DNA of 64,000 nucleotides from CAWKOH01 sp963851245 (GCA_963851245.1 CAWKOH010000001.1:124001-188000); one strand, 5' to 3'; positions 27,039 through 35,987 are shown, counted from the first letter of the stretch. Notes: generated by a model not told the origin, from the letters alone. Program-made: numbers and translations.

Positions 27039-28250
27039 CTACCCTCGGTCGCTTAGTGGGATCCGGTAGACGTTCGCCGCGTTGGTACTCAAGACCTTTA
27101 GACGAACACGCGGCTCCAGCTCCTCCAACCCCTTGGCCGCCAGCGTCATGCTGTCCGGATACAGGCAGGTGGGATGGGGGAAGTCAGTCTCGAACATGAC
27201 GTTGTCCACCCCCACCGCTTCGATCACCCGGGCCAGGTCCGACTGCTCGAACCAGAAGCAAGAGTAGACCTGGCGGCGAAAGTACTCGGAGGGCTTCATG
27301 GTGAGCCAGTCGGTGCTCGGGGCGGCCTCGGTCAACTCGTAGTCCAGGGCCTGCAGAAGGAACGGTATCCAGCCGATCCCGCTCTCGACCGACACCACCC
27401 GAAGGCGGGGATGCCGCTCCAGGACGCCGCTGTAGAGCAGGTTCGCCAGTGTGCGAGCGTTGCTGATCATCATCATGGCCGAACCGATGGCGAGCTTCTG
27501 GTCAGGGCCATAGGAAGGCCAGGGTGTCGAGCCGAACCAGGCCGACTGGGTTTGGCTGGAGCCGATGTGGAAGTTGACCGGGAGGCCCAGGTCACTGCAG
27601 GCCTCCCAGAGGGGGTCCCAGTGCCGCTCTGCCAGGTCGGGCAGATCCTGGTTCTGTGGATCGGAGTTGGTGTTCACCCCCCGCAACCCCAGGGCGGCCA
27701 CCCGGCTGACCTCGGCCACGGCCGCGTCGATGTCCCACCAGGGCAGCAGGGCCATCGGGAACAAGCGCTCTGCCGATTCCGCCTGCATCTCAGCCATGGC
27801 GTCGTTGTATATCCGAGCCGACAGCAGACGGAGTACAGGATCAGCGACGTTGGCGAATCCCTGGCCTCCGAATCCCACGATGTTGGCGTTGGGATAGATG
27901 ACGTGGGCCCAGATGCCGAGCTGGTCCATGAGCTCGAGCCGGGCCCGCACGTCGTAGGCGGCCGGATGGACCTCCTCTATGGGCCACTGCATGAACGCCG
28001 CTCCGTAGACCTTGGTGCCGTCGGGGTGGACCACTCCGGACGCGCCGGCCCGGCCGAGGACGTTCCCGTCGAATACCCACATGGGGGTGCCATCGATCTC
28101 GGTGACGCGGGGCACACGGTCTTCCCACCCCTTGGGCGCCCGAGAGGTCCAGAGTTCGTGGGGCTCGGTGATATGGGTGTCGACGTCGATGACCTGGATA
28201 CCCGCCGCCACACCTTGGTCCATCACCGCGACATGGTCCGTAGCAGCCAC
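27039..28250 (-). CDS. Amidohydrolase-2 family metal-dependent hydrolase
   Basis: ACMSD-like TIM-barrel hydrolase of about 403 aa. Seen: VIDVDTHITEPHELW at the N-terminus, PVNFHIGSS in the middle with the barrel His, RLRVVSVESGIGWIPF, and FETDFPHP near the C-terminus with the metal-site Asp. The GTG at 28250 has GAGGAGGGGG at good spacing; an ATG at 28223 without one is the alternative. It is divergent from the UGSC selenoprotein gene, with about 105 bases between. The long plus-strand frame opposite it is its antisense shadow. Substrate not identifiable. Confidence 0.87.
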   Translation of the reverse strand: MAATDHVAVMDQGVAAGIQVIDVDTHITEPHELWTSRAPKGWEDRVPRVTEIDGTPMWVFDGNVLGRAGASGVVHPDGTKVYGAAFMQWPIEEVHPAAYDVRARLELMDQLGIWAHVIYPNANIVGFGGQGFANVADPVLRLLSARIYNDAMAEMQAESAERLFPMALLPWWDIDAAVAEVSRVAALGLRGVNTNSDPQNQDLPDLAERHWDPLWEACSDLGLPVNFHIGSSQTQSAWFGSTPWPSYGPDQKLAIGSAMMMISNARTLANLLYSGVLERHPRLRVVSVESGIGWIPFLLQALDYELTEAAPSTDWLTMKPSEYFRRQVYSCFWFEQSDLARVIEAVGVDNVMFETDFPHPTCLYPDSMTLAAKGLEELEPRVRLKVLSTNAANVYRIPLSDRG

Positions 28251-28355
28251 TCCCGACCCCCTCCTCGACAAGAGTCGCAATACCATATATCTATATCAGA
28301 GCCGGATGGCCGCTACTATTCTCGGCTAGCTACGCCTCCTGAAAGGAGCCCGTCC

Positions 28356-28925
28356 ATGTCTCCGCAGCCGCAAAAGTGGATCGGATTGGACCCCACCAGC
28401 CCCCTGGTCGAGGCAGATGAGCAGCGATCGACCCCCCGGCCCCGGCCGGCGAGCCTCGACGGAGCCGTCCTCGGGCTGGTCGCCAACGGACTGGGCGAGT
28501 CAGAGAGCTTCCTGCAGTTGGTTTACGAACTGCTGGCCAAGGACAACGACATTGCCGGAGTGGTCCCGGTGCTGAAGTCCAGCGTCTCGGTTCCGCCCGA
28601 TCCGGAGGACTGGACCCGGCTGACGAGCGAGGCGACTCTCGCCATAACCGGCTTCGGTGGTTGAGGCTCGTGTAGTGCGCGCAGTTTGCGCGACGCCATC
28701 GAGCTGGAATGGGCTGGAGTTCCCGCAGTCGCCCTGATTCATCAGAGCCAGGAGGGGTCGGCCCGGGCCATGGCCCTCGTCAGCGGGATGCCCGACTATC
28801 CGTTCATAACGCTGGGCTACCCCCACATCCCCCTGGCTGCCTGGTCCGAGGATGAGGTGCGAGAGGCGGCGCAGAAGGTCGTCGACGGGGTCCGGCGGCG
28901 GCTGACAGCTGGCTCCAGCGGGTGA
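28356..28925 (+). CDS. UGSC-family selenoprotein with in-frame UGA (Sec103)
   Basis: Redox-type protein of 189 aa if TGA at 28662-28664 is read as selenocysteine. The first 102 codons follow a good GAAAGGAG site and end ITGFGG; the same frame continues after TGA as GSCSARSLRDAIELEWAG and runs to a TGA at 28925. The result is FGG-U-GSC, the motif that names the UGSC family, aligned with ADCGSCTSW of the Cys homologue at 33813-35534. The flanking PRPASLDG matches PRPATLDG there, and the segment after the motif also matches (EWAGVPAV versus ERRGVPAV). A SECIS-like hairpin lies just downstream. Function is unknown; a selenol/thiol redox centre is inferred. Ordinary stop-based callers would miss it. 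Confidence 0.85.
28670..28696 (+). promoter_or_regulatory. Candidate bacterial SECIS element
   Basis: CGCGCA (28678-28683) pairs perfectly with TGCGCG (28687-28692) around a GTT triloop. GUGU (28670-28673) can pair below it with ACGC (28693-28696), leaving a four-base AGUG bulge. Nineteen bases separate the UGA from the loop, and the loop starts with G, as bacterial SECIS models require. This supports recoding of the UGA by SelB. Confidence 0.65.
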
Positions 28926-28947
28926 CCATATAACTCCTCGCCGGGAG

Positions 28948-28966
28948 GACGGTGATCGTCACCGTC
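28948..28966. promoter_or_regulatory. Inverted repeat GACGGTGA-TCG-TCACCGTC
   Basis: Perfect 8-bp arms with a 3-base centre, 23 bases after the selenoprotein stop and about 110 bases before the D-aminoacylase-like start. It may be a transcription terminator hairpin without a T-run, or an operator for the downstream gene. Confidence 0.4.
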
Positions 28967-29077
28967 GCCGGCCGGGTTATGCGGGACCGACACCCGGCGG
29001 CAGCCTTAGTGGCTGCTATGTAGACTCTAGACGGAAACCGGACCTGTCCGGGCTCCCCGACATGACACGGAGGTTCA

Positions 29078-30764
29078 ATGTCGTACGATCTGGTGATCCG
29101 CGATGGGACCGTGTTGGATGGCACCGGTGGCCCCGGCGAGCGGACCGACGTCGGAGTGCGGGACGGGCGAATCGTGAGGATTGGTCGTATCAAAGACCGG
29201 GCCGAACGGGTGATCGACGCCGAAGGCCAGGTGGTGACCCCGGGATTCATCGACGGTCATACGCATATGGACGCCCAGGTGATGTGGGACCCGTTGGGGA
29301 CCTCCTCGTGCTACCACGGCATCACCAGCGTGGTCATGGGCAACTGCGGGTTCACGCTGGCCCCGGCCCGGCCTGACGCGCGGGAACTGGCGGTACGCAG
29401 CCTGGAGCGAGCCGAGGACATCTCCCCCGCCGCCCTCGACGCCGGCATCGACTGGACGTGGGAGACATTTCCGGAGTACCTGGACGCCGTGGACCGGCGA
29501 CCCAAGGGGATCAACTACGCCGCCTACGTGGGCCATTCCGCGCTGCGAACCTGGGCCATGGGTGAGCGGGGATACTCCGAGCCGGCCAACGCCGACGATC
29601 TGGCCGTGATGGAGCAGAGTCTGCGGGAGGCGATACAGGCGGGCGCCATCGGCTTCACCACCTCGCGGAGCGACGCGCACGAGACCACTGACAACCGACC
29701 AGTGGCTTCCCGCCTGGCCGATTGGGATGAGGTGCGCCGGCTGGTCGGGGTGATGGGCGACCTCGGAGTCGGGGTGTTCGAGCTGGCCCGGGAGACGGGT
29801 TCCCAGTCCCGGGACCCTGAGCAACAAGCCGATTCTCTGGGACGGCTACAGGATCTGGCCGTGGAGACTGGAGTGCCCATCACCTTCGGCACCATGAGCG
29901 CCCACGCGGTGACATTTTTGGATTCGGTCGCCCGCGCCGGCGGTCGGGCCTTCGGGCAGGCTCACAGCCGCGGCATCAGTTCGGTGCTCTCATTCCGTAC
30001 CCGGCTGCCCTTCGACGTCCTGCCCGAGTGGAAGGTGATGCGGACTCAGTCTCTCGAGGAACAGCGCCGGGCCCTCGCCGACCCGGACGTGCGGAAGCGC
30101 CTGATCCACTCCGCTCATCACGACGAGTATCCCCGGGCCATCGGCGCCGAGGCCCGGCGACCGGACTTCAACGCCATGAGGGTGTTCGATCACCCCCTGC
30201 CCCCGCATCCGAGCGTGGCCGAGGTGGCAACGCAGCGAGGCATGGATCCAGTGGAGCTGATCATCGATCTGAGCCTGAAAAGCGACTTCGACCAGCTCTT
30301 CATGCAGCCCATCGCCAACTTCGACACCGAGGACCTGCTCAAGAGCATGAAGCACCAGCGGACAGTGATGACCTTCTCGGACTCGGGCGCCCATGTGAGC
30401 CAGATATGTGACTCTTCCATCCAGACATACCTGCTCAGCCACTGGGTCCGCGACCGACAGGACTTCACTCTGGAGGAGGCGGTCCGGATGCTGACGCTCG
30501 ACCCGGCCACCGCCTGGGGGTTCGCCGACCGGGGTCTGATCCGCGAGGGTTTCGTCGCCGACATCAACGTGTTCGACCCGGAGACCGTCGCGCCCGAACT
30601 TCCGACAGTCGCGACCGACCTCCCGGGCGGGGCCACAGCGGCTCGTTCAGACGGCCTCAGGATTCCTGGCAACCATCGTCGCCGGCGAGGTGGTACTCGA
30701 TCGAGGCGAACCCACCGGGGCTCTTCCCGGACGGCTCCTGCGGGGTCCCCTGGCCGGAGGCTAA
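29078..30764 (+). CDS. N-acyl-D-amino-acid deacylase-like amidohydrolase, one frameshift
   Basis: D-aminoacylase family metal hydrolase of about 561 aa after correction. Seen: YDLVIRDGTVLDGTG at the N-terminus, GFIDGHTHMDAQVMWDP (first metal motif), TSVVMGNCGFTLAP with the metal-site Cys, a central GHSALRTW, and TFSDSGAHVSQ with the catalytic Asp. Near 30630-30640 an extra base in GGCCACAG ends the homologous frame; the next frame continues QRLVQTASGFLATIVAGEVVL and stops at 30764. Without this correction the frame runs on as nonsense into the SDR gene. The substrate may be an N-acyl amino acid or another amide. A second, badly broken paralogue is at 58733-60444. Confidence 0.85.
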
Positions 30765-30804
30765 CCGCCAGGCTGCCCGCCCGTGGCCGGCCTGGGCCCC
30801 GGAA

Positions 30805-31673
30805 TCAGGGGTCGATAGGCCGGTTGGTCCAACCGGTTCCTCCCGCCCGCCGCTCGGAACGGAACCAGCCGCCGGCCGCTCCTGTACCTCCGTCGGTCGG
30901 GATGGTGTGCCCGGTTACGAAGGCGGACAGGTCGGACGCGAGGAACAGGAGGACACGGGCCTGGTCCCGACCGACTCCCATGCGGCCGACCGGGACCCAG
31001 ACGCGGCCACAGGTGCCACTGCTCGGGGGGCACCAGACTTCTCGTAAGGCACCTGGAGGGCGTCGGTGACGTCGGGGCCGATGCCGTTGACCCTTACCCC
31101 CTGGTTGGCCGAGCTGGACCCCGAGCGAACGGGTGAACTGGACGACGGCCGCCTTGAACGCGCCGTACACGATTCCGGCCGGGTAACCGCGGAGCCCCTC
31201 GACCGATGACACGTTGACGATCGATCCGGACCTCCGCTCCAGCATCGGTCGGAAGAAAGGCGCGGGTCATCGTGAAGATGTGTAGCAGGTTTATCCGGTA
31301 GAGCTCGTCCCACAAGCTCCGGGTCCTCGTCGAGGAACCCGCGGGCCTGTCTGACAAAATGGCCAGCGTTGTTGACCAGCACATCGACCCGCCCGTGCTC
31401 GGCCAGAACCGTGTCCCGCAACCGGTCCACATCACCCTGGACCCGGACATCGGACACGACCGACTTGGCCTTACCACCGCCGGCCCGGATCGACTCGACC
31501 GCCGCTCGCGAACGGTCCTCGTCGATGTCGGCGATGACCACGTGCGCGCCGTGCTCGGCGAAGAGCCGGGCCGCCGCCTCGCCGATCGATCCCGCTCCCC
31601 CACTTATCACGGCAACCTTGTCGGCCAGGAGCGGTCCCGGGCTGTCTGTCCCCGTAGCTTCCAAGTCCCTCAT
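30805..31673 (-). pseudogene. Short-chain dehydrogenase/reductase with at least four frameshifts
   Basis: SDR fragments in all three minus-strand frames add up to one protein of about 285 aa. The N-terminus has ISGGAGSIGEAAARLFAEHG, IADIDEDRS and VLVNNAGHFVRQ. Dropping one base near 31315 continues LWDELYRINLLHIFTMTRAF, and another near 31248 gives MLERRSGSIVNVSSVEGLRG with a YGAFK active site. Further shifts near 31110 and 31030 lead through QGVRVNGIGPDVTDALQVP to VLLFLASDLSAFVTGHTIPTDGG. Every conserved SDR segment is present, so consensus errors are more likely than decay. A tail beyond the usual IPTDGG end is not explained. It is convergent with the D-aminoacylase-like gene. Confidence 0.75.
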
Positions 31674-31716
31674 CCGTTTTGGTCCGCCTGGTCAGGCGAC
31701 GCAGGCATGGCAGAGG

Positions 31717-32932
31717 TTAGACGGGTCGTGCCGACTGATCGAAGTCCAGGCACAGCATCCGGATGGCGTTGCCACGGATGATCTTGTAGATGGCGTCGTC
31801 GTCCAGATCGGACATCATGTCGGTGGCGATCTGCTTGGTTTCCGGCCAGGTGGAATCGGTGTGCGGGATAGTCGGTCTCGAAGGTGATGTTGTCGACGCC
31901 AACCCTATCCAGCGACTCAAGCCCGTGGCGATCCTTGAAGAAGCAACCGAAGACCTGTCTGTAGTAGTAGGTCGAGGGCGGCTCTGGCACGATGTCTTTG
32001 ACGCCTCCCCAGGCCCGGTGGTCCCGCCAGACGTTGTCCGCCCGTTCGAGCACGTACGGAATCCAGCCGATCTGCCCTTCCGAGTAGGCCAGCTTCAAAC
32101 GCGGGAAGCGCACGAGCACGCCGGAAAAGAGGTAGTCGCTGAGCGAGGCCATAGCGTTGTTGAAGCTCAGGGTGGCGGCCACCGCGACAGGGGCATCGGA
32201 TGACGTGGCGGGCATCCGGGACGAGGAGCCGATGTGCATGCAAACAGTTGTCTCGGTCTCCTCGCATGCGGCAAAGAAAGGATCCCAATGACGAGTGTGG
32301 ATGCTGGGCAGGCCCAGGTGGGGCGGAATCTCGCTGAAACACACGGCGTGGCAGCCCCGCCCGGCATTGCGCCTGACCTCGGAAGCGGCCAGAGCGGGGT
32401 CCCACAACGGAATCAGGCAAAGCGGGATGAGGCGGTGACCGCTGTCCGCGCACCATTCCTCGATCATCCAGTCGTTGTAGGCGACCACGCAGGCGTGAGC
32501 CAACTCCCGATCCTTGGCCTCCAGGAAGGCCTGGCCGCAAAAGCGCGGGAAGGTGGGGAACGAGAGCGACGCATCCACCCAGTTCACGTCCATATCGTCG
32601 AGGCGGGCCTTCGGGTCGTAGCACCCGGGCCGCATCTCCTCGTAGGTGATGGGTACCATCTCCATGTCGTCACGGTCGTAGCCGACAGCCGCTACGTGGC
32701 GCTTGTTGATGTAGACCAGGTCCTCATAGACCCAGCAGTCGGCGGGAGGCCCATCGGGTGTAAACGTTTGCTCGTAGACCCCGCCCCCGACGTGGCGGAT
32801 CGATCCGATGCCGCGACGTTCTACTTTCGGTCCCCGATCGCGAAATCGAGGAGGTAGCCACGTGTCCCAAAGGTGGGGGGGCTCGACGACGTGATCGTCG
32901 ACACTGATGATTCGCGGCAACTCCTTCACCAT
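31717..32932 (-). CDS. Amidohydrolase-2 family hydrolase, one frameshift near 3' end
   Basis: ACMSD-like hydrolase of about 404 aa after removing one base. Seen: IISVDDHVVEPPHLW, MRPGCYDPKARLDDMD, EEWC near 165, VCMHIGSSS with the barrel His, RLKLAYSEGQIGWIPY and FETDYP. At about 31862-31868 an extra G after the TATCCC of FETDYP displaces the C-terminus; removing it restores HTDSTWPETKQIATDM and a stop at 31717. The ATG at 32932 is preferred to 32953 by homology. It is the best template for judging the deletion in the homologue at 60475-61581. Next to the GntR regulator gene, but probably in a separate transcript. Confidence 0.82.
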
Positions 32933-33013
32933 TGTCAGTGTGGCACACCGCACGTTTCAGGGGCGGTCCCGCCCCTCCAGGTGGGTCACCGACACCGGGC
33001 ACCAGGCGACGGC

Positions 33014-33811
33014 CTAACCCGGAAGATCCAGGTCCGACCAGGCGATGATCCGGTCCATCTGGCGAGGGTATCCCTCGGTGAGCCGCCGTTGGAACTCGAC
33101 CTCCAGATCACGCATCCGGGTCCGAGCCGCGACCCCGTCGTGGGCGGCTACCGCCTCGTGGATTCCCTGTAACCGGCCCAACGTCTCGGCCCGGTACAGC
33201 TCGTTCGGCACGAAGCCGGCGCTGTTCACTATGGACCGAAGGGCCGGGCTCAGAAACGCCATCAGTGGGTTATGGCTGCTGGCCGCCAGGTGGCGCCAGT
33301 ACGCCAGGTAGGCGGCGGAGTACTTCCGATAGTTGCCGATGTCGACCTCTATGGCCATCAGATCCAGGGCCATAGTCGCGATCTCGTCGTCAGTGGAGTT
33401 GGCCGCGGCCAGCTCGGCCATACCGGGTTCTATGGCGATGCGGGCATCGAGGAGAGTCCGGAGCGGGGCGTCAGCGAACTGGAGGAGAAGCGCGATGGTG
33501 GACGCCAGATGTGACGACCCGGGTTGGCTGATCTCCGGACCGCCACTCGGACCCGAACGCATGACGATCACGCCCTGGTTCTCCAGGAAGCGCAAGGCCT
33601 CCCGGTAGGTGCCCCGTCCTACCTTGTGGTGCCGGATGGCCTCCGCCTCGGGCAGGTAGCGGTCGCCAGGACGCATGCCCTGTTCATACATCGTCCCCAC
33701 GATCTCTCGCGCCAACAGCAGGGAAGCCTTGATCCGGGCTGGGCGAGGTTGGCTGCTGCCGGCAACCAGATCGACCCCGGGTGGGCCGGCTCGTACGGCG
33801 TCGGCGCTCAC
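33014..33811 (-). CDS. GntR/FadR-family transcriptional regulator (FCD domain)
   Basis: A 265-aa regulator. Residues 27-100 form a winged helix with LAREIVGTMYEQGMRPGDRYLPEAEAI and GRGTYREALRFLENQGVIVMRSGPSGG, the classic GntR recognition and wing segment. The rest is an all-helical FCD ligand domain (LLDARIAIEPGMAELAAANSTDDEI and LQGIHEAVAAHDGVAARTRMRDLEVEF) that usually binds a carboxylate through a metal. The GTG start is one base after the stop of the UGSC fusion gene, so the regulator is co-transcribed with it. It is the only evident DNA-binding regulator in the window and thus the first candidate for the CTATC-N8-GATAG site at 35930, which lies in front of this operon. Confidence 0.9.
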   Translation of the reverse strand: MSADAVRAGPPGVDLVAGSSQPRPARIKASLLLAREIVGTMYEQGMRPGDRYLPEAEAIRHHKVGRGTYREALRFLENQGVIVMRSGPSGGPEISQPGSSHLASTIALLLQFADAPLRTLLDARIAIEPGMAELAAANSTDDEIATMALDLMAIEVDIGNYRKYSAAYLAYWRHLAASSHNPLMAFLSPALRSIVNSAGFVPNELYRAETLGRLQGIHEAVAAHDGVAARTRMRDLEVEFQRRLTEGYPRQMDRIIAWSDLDLPG

Positions 33812-33812
33812 G

Positions 33813-35534
33813 TCAAGAGGTGCGGATCACCTTCGTCACCGAGTTGGTGCCTCCGAAGCAGAACTGGCTGCGGCCGGCCTTGGCGCCCACGACGAAGAAC
33901 TCGAAGCAGTCCGGTGACGGATTGACGGTCACCATGGTCTCCGGCTCGTCCAGGAGCCAGAGCAGTTCGGGGTGGGATGCCTTGAACGCATCCATTGACT
34001 GGTTCAGCATGAGCTTACGGAACTGGATCTTGGTCTGGCGATGGATCGCCGCCTTGATGTCATCGGGCGTCCAACCGGCCTGACCAAACACGGCGGCATG
34101 GTCGGGCGCCATCAGCAGGAGGTTCGAGAAGGCCCCATGGAAGGGGTACCCGGCCGAGAGTGGGGCGTCCTTCTTGATCAACCACGCTCCGGCCGAGGGG
34201 GTGCCCGAGGAATGCGACGTGAGGGTGGCCCAGGATTCGATCAGCAGTTCCGGGTCGGAGTTCTGAAAGTCGTAGAACTCGGTCATCCCGTAGGGGACGT
34301 TGACCGTGACTGTCGACTGGTCCAGGCCGAAGCCTTGCTGCACCCGCCACGGGTCCCACGGAGTTCGAGCTTCGTTCTCCGCTACGCACGCTGAGAACTT
34401 CATCGGCGTCCCGATGGTGTCCATGTCGGAGATTCCCGGATAGGACAGCCCAACGTTCATCATGATGAGCCGCAAGGCCCGGCCGATAGCGACGTTGACC
34501 TGCGAGATGGAACCCGGGCCGAGAGCACAGACCCCACTGTTCATACCGATCTCGTCGGCGATGGGGCCCGAAACGAGAACGACCGGTGCCTGCGGCCCGG
34601 TGGACATGGCCCACGTGCGCAACCCGATCGAAGGCTCCAGGATGCATTCCATCATGGCCGTGATCACCGGCATGGCCTCTGGCCGGCATCCGGCCATCAC
34701 GGCATTGGCCGCGATCTTCTCTACCGTCCCGACTCCGAAGCCGGGTGCGAACAGCCCCATCACCTCGTCCCCCTCGCGACCGGACGCGGCGACCATGGCG
34801 TCGACTTTGCGCCGGGTTGGCGGGATGAGAGGGATGCCGTCGCTCCACCCGTTTCTCACAAAGGATCGCTGCATCTCATCGAAGGCGTCCATCAGATCCC
34901 CGCCGTCGAAATGCAGCTCGCCAACCTCCGCGATCACCATCTTGTCGAAGCGGGGAAGCTCGGGCAGAACGGGGCGATCGGTAGTCAGGCACTCGACCAC
35001 CGTGGGCCAGGCGTCGTCGACCATCTGCTGGATCTCGACGGTCGTCTTGTTCGAGAAGCACTCCGGCACGATGACCGGGCACGCCTCGGGAACCCCGAAC
35101 GTCTTGGTGCTGAAGTGGGCGTCCTCGTCGAATATGGCCGCGGTGTAACCGACGGCGGGAACCCCTCGTCGCTCGAGCTCGCAGAGGTCGCGCATCAGCC
35201 ACGAGGTGCAACTGCCGCAGTCGGCAGTGGTGGCCACCACCGCCGAGACCCGCTCGGCGAGCATGGTCAGCTGGTCGGCCGAAAGGTACCGGTTGGTTCC
35301 GCCCAGCTCACCGATCACGTCCAGGAAGCGGATACCTGTGAACCGCTTCTGCAGCAGTTCCTTGCTGCGGGCAAGAGCATCGAGACCGTTCTGCTTGCCA
35401 TTCCAGTAAAGGGCCACCGTCTTGCCGTCGAGGGTTGCCGGTCGGGGCGCGGGTGGAAAGCGCTCCCCCTCATCTGTCTCGGCGTTAGGGGTGGCGACGG
35501 GATTGACCACCGTCAGGCGGGCGGGTTCGCTCAC
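33813..35534 (-). CDS. Two-domain UGSC-family protein (Cys form) fused to a conserved domain of unknown function
   Basis: Protein of 573 aa. Residues ~25-200 are a UGSC domain in which ADCGSCTSW (Cys106, TGC codon at 35217-35219) stands where the 28356 protein has UGA. Residues ~215-573 match the stand-alone protein at 9592-10593: GWSDGIPLIPPT, NAVMAGCRPEAM, GVCALGPG, IGRALRL, VAENEARTPWDP. A domain found alone at one locus and fused at another suggests the two stand-alone proteins work together. The GTG at 35534 follows GGAGG at eight-base spacing. The order is NifU-like, fusion, GntR with very short gaps. A redox function using the C-G-S-C pair is inferred; the reaction is unknown. Confidence 0.8.
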   Translation of the reverse strand: MSEPARLTVVNPVATPNAETDEGERFPPAPRPATLDGKTVALYWNGKQNGLDALARSKELLQKRFTGIRFLDVIGELGGTNRYLSADQLTMLAERVSAVVATTADCGSCTSWLMRDLCELERRGVPAVGYTAAIFDEDAHFSTKTFGVPEACPVIVPECFSNKTTVEIQQMVDDAWPTVVECLTTDRPVLPELPRFDKMVIAEVGELHFDGGDLMDAFDEMQRSFVRNGWSDGIPLIPPTRRKVDAMVAASGREGDEVMGLFAPGFGVGTVEKIAANAVMAGCRPEAMPVITAMMECILEPSIGLRTWAMSTGPQAPVVLVSGPIADEIGMNSGVCALGPGSISQVNVAIGRALRLIMMNVGLSYPGISDMDTIGTPMKFSACVAENEARTPWDPWRVQQGFGLDQSTVTVNVPYGMTEFYDFQNSDPELLIESWATLTSHSSGTPSAGAWLIKKDAPLSAGYPFHGAFSNLLLMAPDHAAVFGQAGWTPDDIKAAIHRQTKIQFRKLMLNQSMDAFKASHPELLWLLDEPETMVTVNPSPDCFEFFVVGAKAGRSQFCFGGTNSVTKVIRTS

Positions 35535-35550
35535 TTTCGACACCTCCAGT

Positions 35551-35793
35551 TCACTTGACGACCTCGACCACGACCCGGAGGCCCGGGTCACGGCGAGCGA
35601 GGGTCTCGCCCATCAACTGCTGCAGTTCGACGTGAGGCAGGACGCATGCGCCGTCGGCGCACCCGGGATCGGTGCCAGTTCGGTAGCCGACCCGGATGAC
35701 GTCATCTTCGACACCAAGCAACTCCAGTTCCCCGCCGTCCCGTCGAACCATCCGGTCGAACTGCGCCACCAGGGTGTCGGCCACGCTTGCCAT
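35551..35793 (-). CDS. Small NifU-like (NFU-type) protein with altered cysteine motif
   Basis: An 80-aa protein resembling the C-terminal NFU domain of NifU-type iron-sulfur scaffolds: RMVRRDGGELELLGVEDDVIRVGY fits the (L)RRDGGDxELxxVxdgxVxV pattern, and LARRDPGLRVVVEVV fits the final strand. The usual CxxC cluster motif is instead PGCADGACVLP, that is C-x4-C, so cluster handling may be altered. The ATG at 35793 has a perfect GGAGG four bases upstream. It ends 16 bases before the UGSC fusion start, and the fusion's ribosome site lies in that gap. The context suggests an electron-transfer or metal partner of the UGSC protein. Confidence 0.75.
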   Translation of the reverse strand: MASVADTLVAQFDRMVRRDGGELELLGVEDDVIRVGYRTGTDPGCADGACVLPHVELQQLMGETLARRDPGLRVVVEVVK

Positions 35794-35929
35794 AGCACCT
35801 CCAGAACCTATATAGGATCCTACTCCAGGGCCGATCGTATTGGCAACGGAACTGGCGGGCGGGCAAGGAACTGGCCCCGACCCCTGCCGGCTCCCGCCGC
35901 ACCCCTCGCCCTCCGGGGCCCGACCGGCG

Positions 35930-35947
35930 CTATCTCCTATGAGATAG
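35930..35947. promoter_or_regulatory. Inverted repeat CTATC-N8-GATAG with 7-bp arms
   Basis: CTATCTC-CTAT-GAGATAG is the most symmetric copy of the repeat also seen at 15230 and 46421. It lies between the NifU-like gene (start 35793) and the epimerase-like gene (start 36021), so it may control both the UGSC operon and the plus-strand gene. The co-transcribed GntR protein is a possible ligand. Confidence 0.55.
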
Positions 35948-35987
35948 CATAGGCATAGATGTTGGCGACCTACTCCAGGGTTAGATG

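Noticed and set aside
27174..28664. Long plus-strand frame of 496 codons
   Set aside because: Most of it is antisense to the amidohydrolase at 27039-28250, and only the last part (from 28356) is coding. Its apparent stop is the selenocysteine UGA.
28356..28664. Reading the UGSC gene as a truncated pseudogene with a premature stop
   Set aside because: The frame downstream is open for 87 codons, starts with GSC at the expected place, aligns with the Cys homologue, and a SECIS-like hairpin follows.
30765..31069. Extension of the D-aminoacylase-like frame to a 663-aa protein
   Set aside because: After about 30632 the residues are basic nonsense and antisense to an SDR; the next frame restores family sequence and a stop at 30764.
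35217..35219. Possibility that the UGSC fusion also uses selenocysteine
   Set aside because: The codon at the Sec position is TGC, so this copy is a plain Cys protein.
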